The translations under genes were made by a program, and so were the position numbers. Below are positions 43,868-55,006 of a DNA stretch of 64,000 nucleotides, one piece after another. Location: positions 372,001-436,000 of the forward strand of contig NZ_FQWB01000003.1 of assembly GCF_900129545.1 (NCBI RefSeq), written 5' to 3'. The stretch's first letter is position 1. Each line of letters begins with the position of its first letter. The DNA is from Flavobacterium fluvii. Its GTDB lineage: Bacteria > Bacteroidota > Bacteroidia > Flavobacteriales > Flavobacteriaceae. The notes under the pieces were generated by a model. It saw nothing but the letters and a program-made list of their open reading frames with translations, did not search any database and was not told where the DNA came from.

Positions 43868-44317
43868 ATGACTTTCAAACAAAAAATACACCAACATTAT
43901 TTACAATTAGTCCAGGACAGAATTGATGTTTTCAGGGACATGATTGCGGCTTTGACCGAAGATTCGAAAAACGATGCCAAAGGTTCTGCCGGCGATAAAC
44001 ACGAAACGGCGCTGTCAATGATGCACATCGAGCAGGAAAAACTCAATCACAAACTGAAGGAAGTACTAGCTCAAAAGGCAATTTTAGAGAAAATTGATTC
44101 AACAACAATTGCCAAAACCATTATTGTGGGCAGTTTGGTCAAAGCCAATGGTATTTACCTTTATTTAAGTGCCGCACTTCCTAAAATTGCTGTCGAAGGG
44201 ATTAATGTTATAGCACTTTCTCCACAATCGCCATTGGGAAATAAATTGATGGGGAATGAAGTGGGTTTTCAATTTGAAATTAATGGAACGAAGTATTTGA
44301 TAGAAAGTATTGAGTAA
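43868..44317 (+). CDS. GreA/GreB C-terminal-domain-like protein
   Basis: 149 residues from ATG 43868; a GTG at 43856 lies in the repeat arm and is unlikely. The N-terminal half is a helical pair (LVQDRIDVFRDMIAALTEDSKNDAKGSAGDKHETA), and the C-terminal half resembles the FKBP-like Gre domain (IIVGSLVKANGIYLYLS, VIALSPQSPLGNKLMGNEVGF). The acidic coiled-coil tip of true Gre factors is not obvious, so it may bind RNA polymerase without RNA-cleavage activity. Relatives are sometimes labelled 3-oxoacyl-ACP synthase, which the sequence does not support. Confidence 0.72.
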   Translation: MTFKQKIHQHYLQLVQDRIDVFRDMIAALTEDSKNDAKGSAGDKHETALSMMHIEQEKLNHKLKEVLAQKAILEKIDSTTIAKTIIVGSLVKANGIYLYLSAALPKIAVEGINVIALSPQSPLGNKLMGNEVGFQFEINGTKYLIESIE

Positions 44318-44326
44318 AAACAAGTC

Positions 44327-44365
44327 AAAAAACTACATCTCAAAAAAAAACCGTTGTAGTTTTTT
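44327..44365. terminator. Bidirectional terminator between the Gre-like and T9SS genes
   Basis: AAAAAACTACA (44327-44337) pairs with TGTAGTTTTTT (44355-44365) around a 17-nt A-rich loop. It ends at the stop codon of the convergent gene and could serve both. Confidence 0.7.
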
Positions 44366-46598
44366 ATCTCTTCAAAGAAAAATGCGATTTGAATTTTTTG
44401 GTAATTCCTTGTTCCTCATATTCTACCGTAAACCAATAATCAGTTGCGGGCATTAGTAGACCTTTGTAGGTTCCGTCCCAGCCAGCTCCTTTTGGACTGA
44501 TGTTTTTCAAAATTTTACCATATCTGTCATAAATATAAATCTTGGAAGATAGTTGATCTTTCAACTCAAAAACATTCCAAGTATCATTATAGCCATCACT
44601 ATTGGGCGTGAAAAATCTAGGAAAGTCTATTATCAAAATATTGTTTTTTGTGATGGAATTTCCACATCCTGTTACATCTTGAACAGTAACAGAATGATAT
44701 CCAGAAGTTACATTTTCAAAAACAGGACTTTTCTGAAAAGGACCATCATTCAATTGATATAAATAATCATTTCCTGGAGCAATTGGAGCAATGGTTATTT
44801 TTTGATTTTTAGAAAAAGCCTCAGTTACTTCCCAATTAAAATCGACTAATTTTTTTGATGATAAAATGGTAACGTCTATAGTTTGTGGAATGGCACACTG
44901 ACCTGGATCAGGGGTAAAAGTGTACAGAGCACCATTTAAATTATCAACCGTGCCAGGATTCCAAATGCCTGTAATGCCATTTGGTGATGAAGTGTCTAAA
45001 TTAGGTGCTGAATTTCCTGAACAAATAGAAAAATTACTGAAATCAGGATGGATAGGCTCATTTACCTTTATATCCATGGCTTGTTTCGTGGCACACTCAT
45101 TGGCACTAGGAGTAAAAACATAAGTAGCACTTACAGAATTATTGACTACGGCAGGAAACCATGTTCCCGAAACATTGTTGGGAGAAGTAGATGCCAATAT
45201 TGGCACAGGATCGCCAGGACAAAAAGGAGGGATTTGAGCAAAATTAGGTACTTTTTTGGCAATTACAGTTACAGCTAAAGTTTGCGGAATGGCACATTGA
45301 TTGGCATCTGGTGTAAAGGTATAAGTTAATGTTCCTGTTGAATTGGTATTGATTTGTGCTGGAGACCAAGTTCCTTTTAGCCCTAATGGAGATATTCTGT
45401 TCAAAATAGGTGCAGTACTTCCAATACATATTGGCGCAATAGGTGTAAAACCAGCATCGGTGAGAATAGGATTGACGGTAATTGCGATAGTTGTTTTAGG
45501 TGTTGTTAATGCACATTGATCAGTATTATCGGGTGTAAAAGTATAAAATGTCGTGCCTGCAGTTGAAGTGTCAATCCTGTTTGGACTCCAAGTTCCTGAA
45601 ATTGATATTTTATTTTCTGATCTTAAAGGCAACAGTGGCGCAGTTGCTCCTTGGCATACCGATGTTGGAATGGAATTAAAAATTGGGATTTCTTTAGGCA
45701 CAATTTCTATTTTCAATATTTGGGAATCAGCGCAAGGAAAAGTCATGGGGTCAGGATCAAATTTATACTCAAAAGTTCCTGTGCCGGATGTGTTAATTCT
45801 GGCTGGAGTCCAAGTTCCCGTAATCCCATTGGGAGAAGTATTCAGTAAAGCTGGAACTTCAGTTGAACCATGACAAATAGGATCGACTGTAGAAAAGTCA
45901 GGTTTTTGACGTGAAAAATCACAAGGGCTACAACTGTTACCTGTTCTTTGAGTAATACATGGATAAGAAGCCAATCCTAAGAATAGTGTAATACTGTATT
46001 TCGGTGAGAATCCAAAAATTTCTAGCTGTTTGTCAGTAGTAGTTCCACCTATAGAAGCAACTATTTCTTGCTTGGTATCCCTAATTAGGTAAGAATAAGA
46101 GTAAATAATAGAATTGGGAAGAGTATTATTGAAGGACCAATCAAAAACTATGGAAGACAATGGTGTTGGGGGCACAGCATTAGGTCCCGTGGTAATTTTA
46201 GAATAGTTGCATTGGACATTAGGGATATATATTCCAACTCCCGTATACGTAATTATATTTACAACAATTGGAGTTCTTGTGCTCTCTGTTGTACCATCGG
46301 TTTGACTTACATAATAAGTAAATGTGCCATCAGTTCTAGTATCAGGCGTTGGAGCAATTGAACTTCCTGTTCCTCCTGTGGAATTTGTGCCATACCAAAG
46401 TAAAGTATGGCCAGGCAATGGTGTGGCATCAAGGGGAACAGTTTGAGAATACTGACATATTTTGACAGGTGAAGTTACCGTGGGAGGATTTGGTGCCAAC
46501 ACAGAAACGACATCCAAGCTTGTAGTGGCATAACTATTTGAATTAAATAAAATGATATTAAAAAATAGACAAATAAATGTCTTGAGGATATTTTTCAT
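44364..46598 (-). CDS. T9SS type B surface protein with five Ig-like repeats, copy 1
   Basis: 744 residues. A signal peptide (LKTFICLFFNIILFNSNSYA) is followed by a domain with HTLLWYGTNSTGGTGSSIAP and YYVSQTDGT. Then come five repeats of about 65-75 residues, each with a Cys-Gly start and an xGTWxP core (DPICHG, TSVCQG, APICIG, PPFCPG, FSICSG). The last 85 residues are the gliding-motility-associated type B sorting domain (FFTPNSDGYNDTWNVFELKD, IYIYDRYGKIL, GAGWDGTYKG, ATDYWFTVEY, HFSLKR). The protein would leave through the type IX secretion system and become attached to or released from the cell surface, probably as an adhesin-like protein. It is a paralogue of the protein at 58375. Confidence 0.93.
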   Translation of the reverse strand: MKNILKTFICLFFNIILFNSNSYATTSLDVVSVLAPNPPTVTSPVKICQYSQTVPLDATPLPGHTLLWYGTNSTGGTGSSIAPTPDTRTDGTFTYYVSQTDGTTESTRTPIVVNIITYTGVGIYIPNVQCNYSKITTGPNAVPPTPLSSIVFDWSFNNTLPNSIIYSYSYLIRDTKQEIVASIGGTTTDKQLEIFGFSPKYSITLFLGLASYPCITQRTGNSCSPCDFSRQKPDFSTVDPICHGSTEVPALLNTSPNGITGTWTPARINTSGTGTFEYKFDPDPMTFPCADSQILKIEIVPKEIPIFNSIPTSVCQGATAPLLPLRSENKISISGTWSPNRIDTSTAGTTFYTFTPDNTDQCALTTPKTTIAITVNPILTDAGFTPIAPICIGSTAPILNRISPLGLKGTWSPAQINTNSTGTLTYTFTPDANQCAIPQTLAVTVIAKKVPNFAQIPPFCPGDPVPILASTSPNNVSGTWFPAVVNNSVSATYVFTPSANECATKQAMDIKVNEPIHPDFSNFSICSGNSAPNLDTSSPNGITGIWNPGTVDNLNGALYTFTPDPGQCAIPQTIDVTILSSKKLVDFNWEVTEAFSKNQKITIAPIAPGNDYLYQLNDGPFQKSPVFENVTSGYHSVTVQDVTGCGNSITKNNILIIDFPRFFTPNSDGYNDTWNVFELKDQLSSKIYIYDRYGKILKNISPKGAGWDGTYKGLLMPATDYWFTVEYEEQGITKKFKSHFSLKR

Positions 46599-46745
46599 TT
46601 AGGTTGGTTTAAAACTAAACTTGGGTATAGTATTAAATTAACGGTAAATATATAAATTTTTTAAAGTGTAATAAAAATACTATTTCTGAATTTGATGCCA
46701 TTAACTAACTTGAACTCTATTTCACAACATTGTCACATATTATAA

Positions 46746-46753
46746 CAAAATTA
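46746..46753 (-). promoter_or_regulatory. Possible -7 element TAATTTTG for T9SS copy 1
   Basis: Full TAnnTTTG match on the minus strand 148 bp before the start at 46598, in a 282-bp divergent gap that is very AT-rich. The long leader makes this tentative. On the plus strand of the same gap, TAATTTCG at 46836-46843 (7 of 8) may serve the operon starting at 46881. Confidence 0.3.
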
Positions 46754-46880
46754 AACATAATGTTAAATTAGTGTCTTCTTTGGTGGAAAACCATCTAAAA
46801 CATTAAAAAATGGAAATCCCTAAAAAAACTTTTTGTAATTTCGCGAGCTTAGAAGTTTGACTTTAAAACGAAATGAAATT

Positions 46881-47150
46881 ATGAGCAAAACAATGACAGT
46901 AGACATCTTGTCGAGTATTAAAGGAGCACAGCCCTCGGAGTCCGTGAACAAATTATTTGATGTAATTAAAAATGCAAACTCATCAAATGATAATGCCGCA
47001 AATACTGTCAATCGTAATTGTGTGTTAGTGAGTAATTTAAGGGAAGATGTTGTGATAGAGAGTTCGGCTATTGAGAAACAAATAATTGTGGAAAACTTCC
47101 CGAACAAGAAAAATGGTTTTTTAGTTGTTGCTAAAGTTATAGAAGGATAA
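46881..47150 (+). CDS. Unknown 89-residue protein at the head of the gatA-gatB/aspS operon
   Basis: 89 residues from ATG 46881; the frame runs upstream to 46857 without a better start. It begins SKTMTVDILSSIKGAQPSESVNKLFDVIK, then a serine/asparagine-rich middle, then beta-like CVLVSNLREDVVIESSAIEKQIIVENF and a hydrophobic end. It has no signal peptide. It ends one base before gatA starts, so it is almost certainly co-translated. The small third subunit GatC often occupies this position, but the sequence lacks the GatC pattern (helix with IAKLARL-like core), so I do not call it GatC. Function unknown. Confidence 0.65.
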   Translation: MSKTMTVDILSSIKGAQPSESVNKLFDVIKNANSSNDNAANTVNRNCVLVSNLREDVVIESSAIEKQIIVENFPNKKNGFLVVAKVIEG

Positions 47151-47151
47151 A

Positions 47152-48549
47152 ATGGAATCTCAAATAAAAAAAATACACCAACAATTGGTGTCAAAACAAA
47201 TAACTTGTACTGCTTTGGTACAAGAAAAATTAGACTTACTGAAACAAAATACATACAAATCCGTAAATTCTTTGTTAGATACTTTGGCTTTGGAATTAGC
47301 TGCCAAGGTGGATGCTAAAATTGCAAAGGGTGAAACCATAGGTTTGTTGGAAGGAATTCCTTTTGGAATCAAAGATGTATATATGTTGCAAGGAACTTAC
47401 ACTACGGCAAGTTCTGATTTGTTGAAAAATTATAAATCACCTTACACTGCTACTGCAATTCAAAAATTATTGGATGCAGGAGCTATTCCATTAGTAAAAG
47501 AAAACTGCGATAGTTTTGGTCACGGTTCATCGAGTGAAAATACCATTTTTGGAGCTGTAAAAAATGCTGTCAACCCAGAATTAGTTGCTGGAGGTTCAAG
47601 TGGTGGATCTGCGGTTAACGTTGCAAAAGAATATACTGTTTTTTCTATTGGTGGAGATACGGGAGGTTCAGTTCGTCAGCCTGCTGGGTACAACCATATT
47701 TACGGTTTGAAACCAACTTACGGAAGAATTTCCAGATATGGTCTTATGGCTTATGCGTCCTCTACGGATTGTGTTGGTCCATTGGCTAAATCGGTTGAAG
47801 ATATCCGAATTGTACTGAATGTAATGAGTGGGAAAGATCCAAAAGATCAAACTTCAATCGCATCAACAGAAATTAGTGAAGAGGTAATTGCAACTTCAAC
47901 TATAAAAAAAGTAGGGTATTTTAAAAACTTTATTGAAAGCGATGCGATCGATGCCCAAATAAAAGCTGATTTTTTAGCAAGCATTGAAAAATTAAAAGCC
48001 AAAGGAATTGAAGTAAAAGAATTAGATTTTTTCAAATCCGATATTTTGGTTTCGACATATTATACATTAGCAATGGCAGAAACGGCTTCTAATTTATCTC
48101 GTCTCGACGGAACAAATTATGGAAATCGTATTGAAGCTGAAAATTTAATTGAAACTTATGCAGTGACGCGTTCTGAAAACTTTTCAGAAGAAACAAAACG
48201 CAGGATTGTAGGAGGAAACCAAGTGCTGTCACAAGGTTTTTCAGATGAAATATATTTAAAGGGATTGGCTTTGAGAGATCAGATTTCTGAAAACTTCAGT
48301 AAAGATTTTGAAGAGGTGGATATTATTTTATCTCCGGTTACTCCAAGCACTCCGCCTAAAATTGGAGACAGTTTAAAAGATCCTTTGGCTATGTATTTGT
48401 CGGATGCTTATACGGTTGGATTTAGTTTAGGACAATTGCCTACTTTAACAGTACCACAAGGAACAAGTACTGGACTGCAAATTACTGCAGCGAAAAATAA
48501 TGATGAATTAGTATTGAAGTTTGCTAACTTCTTAAAAGAATTGATATAA
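47152..48549 (+). CDS. gatA: Asp-tRNA(Asn)/Glu-tRNA(Gln) amidotransferase subunit A
   Basis: 465 residues, an amidase-signature enzyme. The catalytic Lys lies in GIPFGIKDVYML, and the cis-Ser/Ser nucleophile pair is in ELVAGGSSGGSAVNVA and GGDTGGSVRQPAGYNHIYGLKPTYGR. GatA releases ammonia from glutamine and passes it to GatB, which amidates the mischarged aminoacyl-tRNA. It starts one base after the unknown 89-residue gene and its TAA overlaps the ATG of the GatB-AspRS gene by one base. Slightly shorter than the usual 480-490 residues but complete. Confidence 0.96.
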   Translation: MESQIKKIHQQLVSKQITCTALVQEKLDLLKQNTYKSVNSLLDTLALELAAKVDAKIAKGETIGLLEGIPFGIKDVYMLQGTYTTASSDLLKNYKSPYTATAIQKLLDAGAIPLVKENCDSFGHGSSSENTIFGAVKNAVNPELVAGGSSGGSAVNVAKEYTVFSIGGDTGGSVRQPAGYNHIYGLKPTYGRISRYGLMAYASSTDCVGPLAKSVEDIRIVLNVMSGKDPKDQTSIASTEISEEVIATSTIKKVGYFKNFIESDAIDAQIKADFLASIEKLKAKGIEVKELDFFKSDILVSTYYTLAMAETASNLSRLDGTNYGNRIEAENLIETYAVTRSENFSEETKRRIVGGNQVLSQGFSDEIYLKGLALRDQISENFSKDFEEVDIILSPVTPSTPPKIGDSLKDPLAMYLSDAYTVGFSLGQLPTLTVPQGTSTGLQITAAKNNDELVLKFANFLKELI

Positions 48550-51500
48550 TGGAATTGGAACAATTAACTGCGGCGATAAAAGCCCACGATTTAGAATTGG
48601 TAATTGGACTGGAAACTCACGTTCGATTGAATACCAAAACCAAGTTGTTTTGTTCTTGTCCAAATCAAGAAATAGAAACACCTAACGAAAATATATGTTC
48701 GGTTTGTACTGGACAAATGGGCGTTTTGCCTGCCTTGAATAAAGAAGCAATTACAAAAGCGATTTATTTTGGAAAAGCGGTGGATTCATCATTCAGTAAT
48801 GAAGTGATATCTTGGGATAGAAAGCATTACGAATATCCGGATAATCCAAAAAATATTCAGATAACGCAATATCACAACCCGATAATTCCTGACGGACACG
48901 TTTCTTGTTACCGAAATGACGGTTCGCAATTTACTGTAAATTTAACTCAGGTTCATATTGAAGAGGATGCTGCGAAATTGATGCACGAAAAGAAGATTTC
49001 GTTAGTCGATTTTAACAAAGCAGGTGTTCCGTTGATTGAAATTGTTACGGAACCTTGTATCAGAAATATTGAAGATGCTTCGACCTACGCACAATATATT
49101 CAGCGTATTGTTCAAAACTTAGGAATCTCTGAAGCGAATCTTGAAAAAGGAGAATTTAAATCGGATGTTTCTGTGTCTTTGCGTAAAAAACACAGTTATG
49201 ATTTAAACCCAAGAACGGAAATCAAAAACTTGAACTCGTTTAAGTTTATGGTTGAAGCTTTGAAAGAAGAAGTTGAAAAACAGTTCAATTATTTTATAGA
49301 GCACAAAGAATTTAGACCTGACCAAACGACTGTGTTATGGGATGCTGATTTAAAGCAGACCAAAGTGATGCGTAAAAAAGAATTTGAAGCGGATTATCGT
49401 TTTATTTCTGAGCCGGATTTGCCTTTTGTAAATATTAAAGCTGAAATTGAAGCCATTAAAGTAGACACAAGTGCTTTGCCTTATGCTGTTGAATCTATTT
49501 TAATTAACGGTGGCGTTTTGCCACAAGATGCTAAATTTTTCACCGCAGATAAATTGCGTTCGCAAACATTTGTAGAAATAAATAACGAAATTAAAGACCC
49601 TTCGTTTGTTGCCAAGACTTTGGCAAATAATATAAAAGCTGAAGACTACGCTGATATCCATAGCATTGCTCATTTGACGGAAATTTTTCAATTATTTAAA
49701 GCCGAAAAAATCACGGCAGTTTTAGTTCAAAATGCGATTGTTGGTTATTTAAAAGATAGAACTTTTGACTATAACAAGTATTTTGAAGAGAACACAATTT
49801 CTGAGGATAAAATCCAAGAAGTTATTGCTAAAGTACTTTTGGAAAATGAGGCTGTAGCCAATGATATTAAAGCGGGTGACCAAGGGAAAGCAGGTATTTT
49901 AGTTGGAAAGGTTTTAGGTGTTATCGGAAAAGGTGCTAATGGAAAAGTAATTCGTCAAATTATTTTAGATAAATTAGGTGCTGCTGCTGTTTTAGAAAAT
50001 AAAGAAGCGGCTGAAAAAGTTTCCAAAGAAACAGTTGTAGAGAATAAAGAGGCTCAAGAAGAATCGCTTCCTGAAATTCCTATTATTATAAAAGATACTT
50101 ATAGAACGCATAAAATTTCACAATTATCAGAGGAGAATATCAAAGAAGAAGTGATGTTGTCGGGCTGGGTTGCAAGTGTGCGTGATCACGGGGAATTAAT
50201 GTTTATTGATTTGCGTGATTCAAGTTATGAAATTTTTCAAGTACGAATCAGCAGAGAATCATTTTCTAATATCGATGAGTTAGTGAAATTAAAACCAGAG
50301 TCTGTAATTTCGGTAAAAGGTATTGTAGTAGGACGTAATGAAGATGATTATAATGCAGGTTTGCGTACAGGTAAAATTGAATTGGAAACTTCAGTTTTAG
50401 AAATTTTAAACTTGTCTAAAACATTGCCTTTTGAAATTAAGAGAGCGGCTAAAACAAACGAAGCAATCCGTTTTCAATACAAGTTCTTGGATCATAGAAA
50501 TGATGAGGTAAGAAGGGCAATCGTGAATCGTCATAAAGTAATTAAACTATTGCGTGACATTTTAGATGAAGAAGAGTTTTTAGAAATTGAAACTCCGATT
50601 TTAAGTGCAGGAACTGATGAAGGAGCACGTGAATTTATTGTTCCGACACGTAAGGGTTCTGGTATGTTTTATACTTTGCCACAAGCTCCTCAACAGTTCA
50701 AACAAATGTTGATGGTGAGCGGTTATGAAAAGTATTTCCAAATTGCGCGTTGTTTTAGAGATGAGGATTCTCGTGGAGATCGTCAGCCGGAATTTACGCA
50801 ATTGGATATGGAAATAGCCTACGCAAGTATGCAGCAGATTATAGATTTAAACACAAAAATGTTTAATGAAGTAGTTAAAAAAATATACGGCAACAAGTGG
50901 ATTTTGCGTCCGTTTGAAGTGATTACCTATAAAGATGCGATGGATTTTTATGGTTGTGACCGACCAGATTTGCGTTATGGATTGAAAATGCAGGATATTA
51001 CCAATATTGTAAAAGACACGACTTTCCAAGTATTCAGCAAACCTATTGAAGATGGCGGAATTGTAAAATGTATCAAAGTTTCGGCTAAAGAGCAAGGAAA
51101 CAAGCGTATGTCTAAAGGCCAGATCGAAAACCTTACCGCTATTGCTCAACAGCACGGCTTAGGTGGATTGGCTTATATTATTGTAAATGAAGATGAACTA
51201 CAGTCGCCGATTATCAAGTTCTTAGGTGAAAATATTGCGGCAGGAATCATAAAAGCAACTGACGCACAAGTGGGAGATATAGTGTTCTTCTCAGCGGCGG
51301 ATTATGCAACGGCCAACAAAGCTTTGGATGCTGTCCGTCAAGAATTGGGCAGAATGTTGCACTTGATTAATCCGAAGGAATTATGTCCGGCGTGGGTTGT
51401 TGATTTTCCAATGTTTGAAAGAACAGATGAGGGAAGATGGACTTTTACGCACAATCCGTTCTCAATGCCTGCGATTTACGATTTAGAAAAGCATATGAAA

Positions 51501-51878
51501 GGCGATGACAATGAAATTGGAACTATCATTGCTCAACAATACGATATTATTTTGAACGGTTACGAAATTGGTGGAGGATCAGTTCGTGCACATAAATCAG
51601 AAATTCTGGAAGCGACTTATAGAAATATGGGTTACAATAAAGAAGAAATGATTAAAAGTGTTGGAACGATGTACAAGGCTTTTCAATACGGCGCACCGCC
51701 ACACGGTGGAATTGCTTGGGGAATTGACCGTTTGATGATGATTTTGGAGAAAAAAGCATCCATTAGAGAAGTGATGGCTTTCCCGAAAACGGGATCCAGC
51801 GAAGATTTATTATTTGGCGCACCATCTCTTTTGTCTGATAAAAAGGTGGAAGAAATGAATGTTCGAATCATGAGATAA
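48549..51878 (+). CDS. gatB-aspS: GatB-aspartyl-tRNA synthetase fusion protein
   Basis: 1109 residues holding two full-length enzymes. Residues 1-477 are GatB: VIGLETHVRLNTKTKLFCSC, ICSVCTGQMGVLPALNK (zinc Cys), DFNKAGVPLIEIVTEP, and the YqeY-like tail ending GKVIRQIILDKL. Residues 478-516 are a hydrophilic, Lys/Glu-rich linker. Residues 517-1109 are class IIb AspRS: OB-fold (LSGWVASVRDHGELMFIDLR), motif 2 (CFRDEDSRGDRQPEFTQLDM), the bacterial GAD insertion, and motif 3 (GGIAWGIDRLMMIL). The reading frame is continuous with no weak spot. Coupling AspRS to the GatB amidotransferase would channel Asp-tRNA(Asn) to Asn-tRNA(Asn). His547 corresponds to the His linked to non-discriminating AspRS. 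A terminator follows. Confidence 0.95.
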   Translation: MELEQLTAAIKAHDLELVIGLETHVRLNTKTKLFCSCPNQEIETPNENICSVCTGQMGVLPALNKEAITKAIYFGKAVDSSFSNEVISWDRKHYEYPDNPKNIQITQYHNPIIPDGHVSCYRNDGSQFTVNLTQVHIEEDAAKLMHEKKISLVDFNKAGVPLIEIVTEPCIRNIEDASTYAQYIQRIVQNLGISEANLEKGEFKSDVSVSLRKKHSYDLNPRTEIKNLNSFKFMVEALKEEVEKQFNYFIEHKEFRPDQTTVLWDADLKQTKVMRKKEFEADYRFISEPDLPFVNIKAEIEAIKVDTSALPYAVESILINGGVLPQDAKFFTADKLRSQTFVEINNEIKDPSFVAKTLANNIKAEDYADIHSIAHLTEIFQLFKAEKITAVLVQNAIVGYLKDRTFDYNKYFEENTISEDKIQEVIAKVLLENEAVANDIKAGDQGKAGILVGKVLGVIGKGANGKVIRQIILDKLGAAAVLENKEAAEKVSKETVVENKEAQEESLPEIPIIIKDTYRTHKISQLSEENIKEEVMLSGWVASVRDHGELMFIDLRDSSYEIFQVRISRESFSNIDELVKLKPESVISVKGIVVGRNEDDYNAGLRTGKIELETSVLEILNLSKTLPFEIKRAAKTNEAIRFQYKFLDHRNDEVRRAIVNRHKVIKLLRDILDEEEFLEIETPILSAGTDEGAREFIVPTRKGSGMFYTLPQAPQQFKQMLMVSGYEKYFQIARCFRDEDSRGDRQPEFTQLDMEIAYASMQQIIDLNTKMFNEVVKKIYGNKWILRPFEVITYKDAMDFYGCDRPDLRYGLKMQDITNIVKDTTFQVFSKPIEDGGIVKCIKVSAKEQGNKRMSKGQIENLTAIAQQHGLGGLAYIIVNEDELQSPIIKFLGENIAAGIIKATDAQVGDIVFFSAADYATANKALDAVRQELGRMLHLINPKELCPAWVVDFPMFERTDEGRWTFTHNPFSMPAIYDLEKHMKGDDNEIGTIIAQQYDIILNGYEIGGGSVRAHKSEILEATYRNMGYNKEEMIKSVGTMYKAFQYGAPPHGGIAWGIDRLMMILEKKASIREVMAFPKTGSSEDLLFGAPSLLSDKKVEEMNVRIMR

Positions 51879-51908
51879 TAGATTAGATTTTATTATCTAA
51901 AACCATTT

Positions 51909-51938
51909 AAAAACGTCCTCGATTCGAGGGCGTTTTTT
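51909..51938 (+). terminator. Rho-independent terminator of the gatA-gatB/aspS operon
   Basis: AAACGTCCTCGA and TCGAGGGCGTTT (one G-U pair) form a stem followed by six Ts, 33 bp after the stop at 51878. Confidence 0.88.
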
Positions 51939-51980
51939 ATTACAACAAACACGTAAAATGTTAATAACTTAACAACTTAA

Positions 51981-54005
<2,025 letters not shown>

Positions 54006-54051
54006 TTAAGTTTTTATAAAAATTAATAAATAAACATTAAAAAAGATCAAA

Positions 54052-54987
54052 ATGAAAGTTACAGTTGTAGGAGCAGGAAACGTAGGAGCATCTTGTGCAG
54101 ATTCAATTTCTTATAGAGGAATTGCAAGTGAAGTAGTATTGTTGGATATTAGAGAAGGCTTTGCTGAAGGTAAAGCAATGGATATTATGCAATGTGCCAC
54201 TAATACAGGTTTTAATACTAGAGTTTCTGGTGTTACCAATGATTATTCGAAAACAGCCAATAGTGATGTAGTGGTAATTACATCTGGGATTCCAAGAAAA
54301 CCAGGAATGACTCGTGAAGAGTTGATTGGTATCAATGCTGGAATTGTAAAATCGGTTGCAGATAATGTATTGGCACATTCTCCAAACGCAATTATCGTTG
54401 TGGTTTCAAACCCTATGGATACAATGACTTATTTGACATTGAAAGCTACAGGTTTGCCAAAAAACAGAATCATTGGTATGGGTGGAGCATTGGATAGTTC
54501 ACGTTTTAGATATTATTTGTCACAAGCATTGGATAAGCCATCAAATGATGTTTCTGCAATGGTTATTGGCGGTCACGGTGATACTACCATGATTCCTTTG
54601 ACAAGATTGGCTTCTTACAACGGAATTCCAGTTTCTGAATTTTTATCGGAAGAAGAATTGGCTAAAGTAGCTGCTGCAACAATGGTTGGTGGAGCTACAT
54701 TGACAGGTTTGTTGGGAACATCTGCTTGGTATGCGCCAGGAGCTTCCGTAGCTTATTTGGTGGACAGTATCTTGAATGACCAAAAGAAAATGATTGCATG
54801 TTCAGTTTTTGTTGAAGGTGAATACGGTCAAAACGATATTTGTATCGGGGTGCCTTGTATTATTGGTAAAAATGGAGTGGAGCAAATCGTTGATATTGCA
54901 TTGAACGATGCTGAAAAAGCAGCTTTCGCCAAAAGTGCCGATGCAGTTAGAAACATGAATGCTGATTTAAAATCAGTGTTGGCATAA
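54052..54987 (+). CDS. mdh: Malate dehydrogenase
   Basis: 311 residues of the LDH-like MDH group. The NAD motif is VVGAGNVGASCAD. Substrate arginines lie in SGIPRKPGMTREELIGINAGI, followed by VVVSNPMDTMTYL, and the catalytic His lies in VIGGHGDTTMIPLTRLAS. It interconverts malate and oxaloacetate in the TCA cycle. It lies 46 bp after gyrB and ends with a strong terminator, so it may be partly expressed from the gyrB promoter. Confidence 0.97.
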   Translation: MKVTVVGAGNVGASCADSISYRGIASEVVLLDIREGFAEGKAMDIMQCATNTGFNTRVSGVTNDYSKTANSDVVVITSGIPRKPGMTREELIGINAGIVKSVADNVLAHSPNAIIVVVSNPMDTMTYLTLKATGLPKNRIIGMGGALDSSRFRYYLSQALDKPSNDVSAMVIGGHGDTTMIPLTRLASYNGIPVSEFLSEEELAKVAAATMVGGATLTGLLGTSAWYAPGASVAYLVDSILNDQKKMIACSVFVEGEYGQNDICIGVPCIIGKNGVEQIVDIALNDAEKAAFAKSADAVRNMNADLKSVLA

Positions 54988-55006
54988 TAATATTTGGGTA
55001 AAAATG

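Noticed and set aside
46881..47150. Calling the 89-residue protein GatC because of its position
   Set aside because: The GatC helix pattern is absent; position alone is not enough.
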